From an uncultured Spirochaetaceae bacterium (GTDB lineage: Bacteria; Spirochaetota; Spirochaetia; Treponematales; Treponemataceae), in NCBI GenBank assembly GCA_902766345.1, contig CACXDK010000320.1, positions 1-9,273 of the forward strand: a stretch of DNA of 9,273 bases, read 5' to 3'. Position 1 is the first letter of the stretch; every line of letters starts with the position of its first letter. Under the pieces are notes generated by a model. That model had not been told where the DNA came from. It saw nothing but the letters and a program-made list of their open reading frames with translations, and did no database searches. Positions 7,847 through 9,273 of the stretch are shown one piece after another. The position numbers and the translations under genes are program-made.

Positions 7847-7980
7847 CAAAAAGAAAATAATGATATAGTAACCGTCTGATTTTTTTCATGAATCAAACAA
7901 ATGAAATCATAATACAAAATTATATCTCCAGTTATGGATTATGTGCTATACCGATTGCAGTTAAATATGGGGGCATAAAA

Positions 7981-8517
7981 ATGATGATAAATTTCCAGAA
8001 AAATTTTTTGTTCAAATCTGTACAGCTAGCCTTGCTGACATCTCTTTTAATAGTAGTTGCATCCTGCGGTAAAAAGCAGGAAATAAATCTTTCAGTTATA
8101 GAAGACATTCCTACCGTACAGACATTCAAAGAAGATGCCATTCCACAAGCAGACATTGAAAAGATTGTAAAAGCTGGAATGGGCGACAGTTCTGTTGCAA
8201 TTATAGTCAGTGCAAAGGATGGCTCTGACTTTGACGCAGGGCTTGCAACGCAGATAATGGCAGTGGAATCAGTTCTTCTCGGATACGGAACTAAGATTAT
8301 CAGTTCCCCTACCATCGTTTTAAATAGGGATGAAAAAGACTCTTACAAGGAACAACTTGGCATTCCCGATGGAATGAGCGTAAAGGGAGTACTTCTTATT
8401 GGCAAGGCAGACTTGTCAAAGGCTGAGCCGTTCGAAAACTGTAATTCTTTGTCCAGCTCTATCCGCATTACTTCAAAATCTTCTTCCGTAATGCAAAAGC
8501 GGCTCATGTCTACATGA
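7981..8517 (+). CDS. Nitroreductase-like lipoprotein, internally shortened and with a run-on C-terminus
   Basis: This 178-residue protein opens with a lipoprotein signal: MMINFQK, a hydrophobic stretch and a VASC lipobox with Cys29. The start at 7981 is chosen because GGGGG lies 7 bases before it; an in-frame ATG at 7888 would put the signal 31 residues inside. Residues 42-68 (TVQTFKEDAIPQADIEKIVKAGM in part) and 73-143 (DAGLATQIM, LLGYGTKI, LGIPDGMSVKGVLLIG) resemble the start and end of the flavin nitroreductase fold. The middle, which normally carries the APSAxNxQPW flavin- and substrate-contacting part, seems absent: AGM is followed after four residues by the VAIIVS strand. From about residue 150 (base 8430) the sequence is the antisense of the converging alkyltransferase gene, ending in a Ser-rich tail. 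It is probably a degraded gene or a non-catalytic relic. Confidence 0.65.
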   Translation: MMINFQKNFLFKSVQLALLTSLLIVVASCGKKQEINLSVIEDIPTVQTFKEDAIPQADIEKIVKAGMGDSSVAIIVSAKDGSDFDAGLATQIMAVESVLLGYGTKIISSPTIVLNRDEKDSYKEQLGIPDGMSVKGVLLIGKADLSKAEPFENCNSLSSSIRITSKSSSVMQKRLMST

Positions 8518-8801
8518 CCGTGCACAAAGTGAACGCCCTCGGCTTCAAGTTTTTCCTGCTGTACAAGAGGACCACCGAACGCAAAGCTTCCTGAACAGAA
8601 GCCTTTTGCGTTTACAACCCTGTGACATGGAGTAATGCTGTTGCTTGGGTTTTTATGCAGGGCATTGCCTACGTAACGGCGAAGGTTACAGTTACCAGAC
8701 AAGGCCGCAATCTGTGAATAGGTTGCAACCTTACCAGGCGGAATGCAACGGACAGCTGCATATATTTTTTGCGCTAAAGACACATCACGTTTACAATTCA
8801 C
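8343..8801 (-). CDS. Single-domain MGMT-like DNA alkyltransferase with a run-on C-terminus
   Basis: This protein contains the DNA-binding and active-site domain of O6-alkylguanine-DNA alkyltransferases: IYAAVRCIPPGKVATYSQIA (13-32), VGNALHKNP (44-52), the ITPCHRVVNAKG core (56-67) with Cys59, and GSFAFGG, then QQEKLEAEGV. It lacks the usual N-terminal domain, like alkyltransferase-like (ATL) proteins, but keeps the Cys that ATL proteins replace. By family knowledge it would flip damaged guanine and either accept the alkyl group or flag the lesion for excision repair. The family part ends near residue 120. The last 30 or so residues are the antisense of the lipoprotein gene, with no stop at the expected end. 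The start is GTG at 8801 with no Shine-Dalgarno site; GTG at 8783 (Val7) is the alternative. A strong -10 box lies so close that the message may be leaderless. Confidence 0.85.
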   Translation of the reverse strand: MNCKRDVSLAQKIYAAVRCIPPGKVATYSQIAALSGNCNLRRYVGNALHKNPSNSITPCHRVVNAKGFCSGSFAFGGPLVQQEKLEAEGVHFVHGHVDMSRFCITEEDFEVMRIELDKELQFSNGSAFDKSALPIRSTPFTLIPSGMPSCSL

Positions 8802-8807
8802 AAAAAC

Positions 8808-8816
8808 ATTATAACA
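8808..8816 (-). promoter_or_regulatory. Extended -10 promoter of the alkyltransferase gene
   Basis: The minus strand reads TGTTATAAT, a perfect TATAAT with the TG extension. Its downstream edge is 6 bases from the GTG start, so transcription should begin at or next to that codon. A perfect TTGACA is also present at 8825-8830, but only 11 bases from the -10 box, too close for a normal -35/-10 pair. Confidence 0.5.
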
Positions 8817-8881
8817 TTAACAAATGTCAATGCCTATTCTTCAGTTTCATGAACTATATAGAAAGTTTTCACTTCTTTTTC

Positions 8882-8902
8882 TAAACTATAAGAGACAGTT
8901 TA
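8882..8902. repeat. Short inverted repeat containing TATAAGAGACAG
   Basis: TAAACT (8882-8887) and AGTTTA (8897-8902) form an inverted repeat around 9 bases, between the tandem array and the alkyltransferase promoter. The stem is short and AT-rich and no T-run follows on either strand, so I do not call it a terminator. The 12 bases at 8887-8898 match the inner part of the Tn5 mosaic end. Confidence 0.3.
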
Positions 8903-8912
8903 TAACCAGTGC

Positions 8913-9097
8913 AACATTCCTTAATAAATCGTGTCATAAAACCTTAAGGAATCGTGTCACAAAACCTATAATAATTGCGTCGTAACTCTTATAATAATTG
9001 TGTCGCAACTCTTATAATAATTGTGTCGCAACTCTTATAATAATCGTGTCACAACTCTTATAATAATCGTGTCACAACTCTTATAAAATTACGTCGT
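8913..9097. repeat. Tandem array of eight 23-base units
   Basis: Eight head-to-tail units begin at 8913 (25 bases, diverged), 8938, 8961, 8984, 9007, 9030, 9053 and 9076 (22 bases). The consensus is AACTCTTATAATAAT followed by YGTGTCRC. The units starting at 8984 and 9007 are identical, as are those at 9030 and 9053; the outer ones are more diverged, as expected if the array grows from the middle. Each unit holds a TATAAT-like stretch and a small two-fold core (GTG-T-CAC, or ACG-T-CGT in the last unit). There are no spacers, so it is not a CRISPR array. It lies after the cyclase stop and upstream of the alkyltransferase promoter, and may be a variable-number locus or a cluster of protein-binding sites. 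Confidence 0.93.
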
Positions 9098-9132
9098 AAA
9101 ATACCTATATGATACAATTCTTCATTATACTC

Positions 9133-9273
9133 TTACAAAAAGTAGGACTTCATTCTGCCCTTGCCTTTAACTTCAACCTCAACACATTCTCCGAAAGAAA
9201 ATGCAGATTTTGCCTGTGCGAAGGTAGCCTCGCTTACGTGAATTCGCATAGGCTCACCTGTACTTTCCATGCG
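9133..9273 (-). CDS. Class III adenylate/guanylate cyclase, C-terminal end only
   Basis: The last 46 codons of a gene that enters from the right edge. The peptide begins RMESTGEPMRIHVSEATF (the first 18 visible residues), and its end carries VEVEVKGKGRMKSYFL before the stop. This is the characteristic C-terminal end of the class III nucleotide cyclase catalytic domain, in which RMES(T)G and the VKGKGxMxxYFL strand are well conserved. These enzymes make cAMP or cGMP from ATP or GTP, and in treponemes often carry N-terminal membrane or sensor domains, which are outside the window. The residues that choose ATP or GTP are not visible, so the substrate cannot be stated. No hairpin and T-run follows the stop; the 23-base array begins about 35 bases beyond it. 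Confidence 0.85.
   Translation of the reverse strand, partial: RMESTGEPMRIHVSEATFAQAKSAFSFGECVEVEVKGKGRMKSYFL

Noticed and set aside
7888..7980. ATG at 7888 as the lipoprotein start
   Set aside because: It adds 31 residues before the signal peptide and has no ribosome site, while GGGGG precedes the ATG at 7981 by 7 bases.
7932..8315. Minus-strand 127-residue open frame opposite the lipoprotein
   Set aside because: It is antisense to the recognisable signal peptide and nitroreductase-like part and resembles nothing I know.
8913..9097. CRISPR-like regular repeats
   Set aside because: Units are directly adjacent with no spacers between them, the period is 23 bases, and no cas gene is present.

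Overview
The window looks like part of the chromosome of a host-associated or gut-type treponeme (Spirochaetota). The main reasons are a P83/100-family antigen homologue, a LUD-domain protein and lipoprotein of spirochaete style, low GC content, and dense, mostly minus-strand gene packing. This placement rests on recognising protein families by eye, not on a search.

Layout from left to right: (1) the 3' part of a plus-strand LUD-domain gene, ending in a strong hairpin and T-run that serves both strands. (2) A minus-strand unit in which one very long gene, a head-to-tail fusion of carbamoyl-phosphate synthase large subunit (CarB) and diaminopimelate epimerase (DapF), is followed 18 bases later by the P83/100-like exported protein. 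(3) A 178-base gap holding an AT-rich inverted repeat. (4) A minus-strand pair encoding a multi-pass membrane protein and a DesK/NarX-type histidine kinase. The two genes overlap by 8 bases, and the kinase has Asn where the phosphorylated His should be. (5) A divergent 161-base gap, then a plus-strand nitroreductase-like lipoprotein. (6) A minus-strand single-domain MGMT-like alkyltransferase that converges on the lipoprotein gene and overlaps it by 175 bases. (7) A 331-base gap holding the alkyltransferase promoter, a short inverted repeat and eight tandem copies of a 23-base unit. (8) The last 46 codons of a class III adenylate/guanylate cyclase on the minus strand, cut by the window edge.

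How the genes relate: the fused CarB-DapF polypeptide joins carbamoyl phosphate supply (pyrimidines, arginine) to the lysine/DAP branch, two pathways that share no intermediate. Its DapF half keeps one catalytic Cys but has Ala at the other. The membrane protein and the His-less kinase look like one sensor split over two translationally coupled genes, with no response regulator in view. The lipoprotein and alkyltransferase genes each lack a private stop codon and run into each other's antisense strand, as if the sequence between them had been deleted. No mobile element, tRNA, rRNA or CRISPR array was seen. The most unusual items are the enzyme fusion with its altered active site, the His-to-Asn kinase, the mutual read-through of the converging genes, and the 23-base repeat array.
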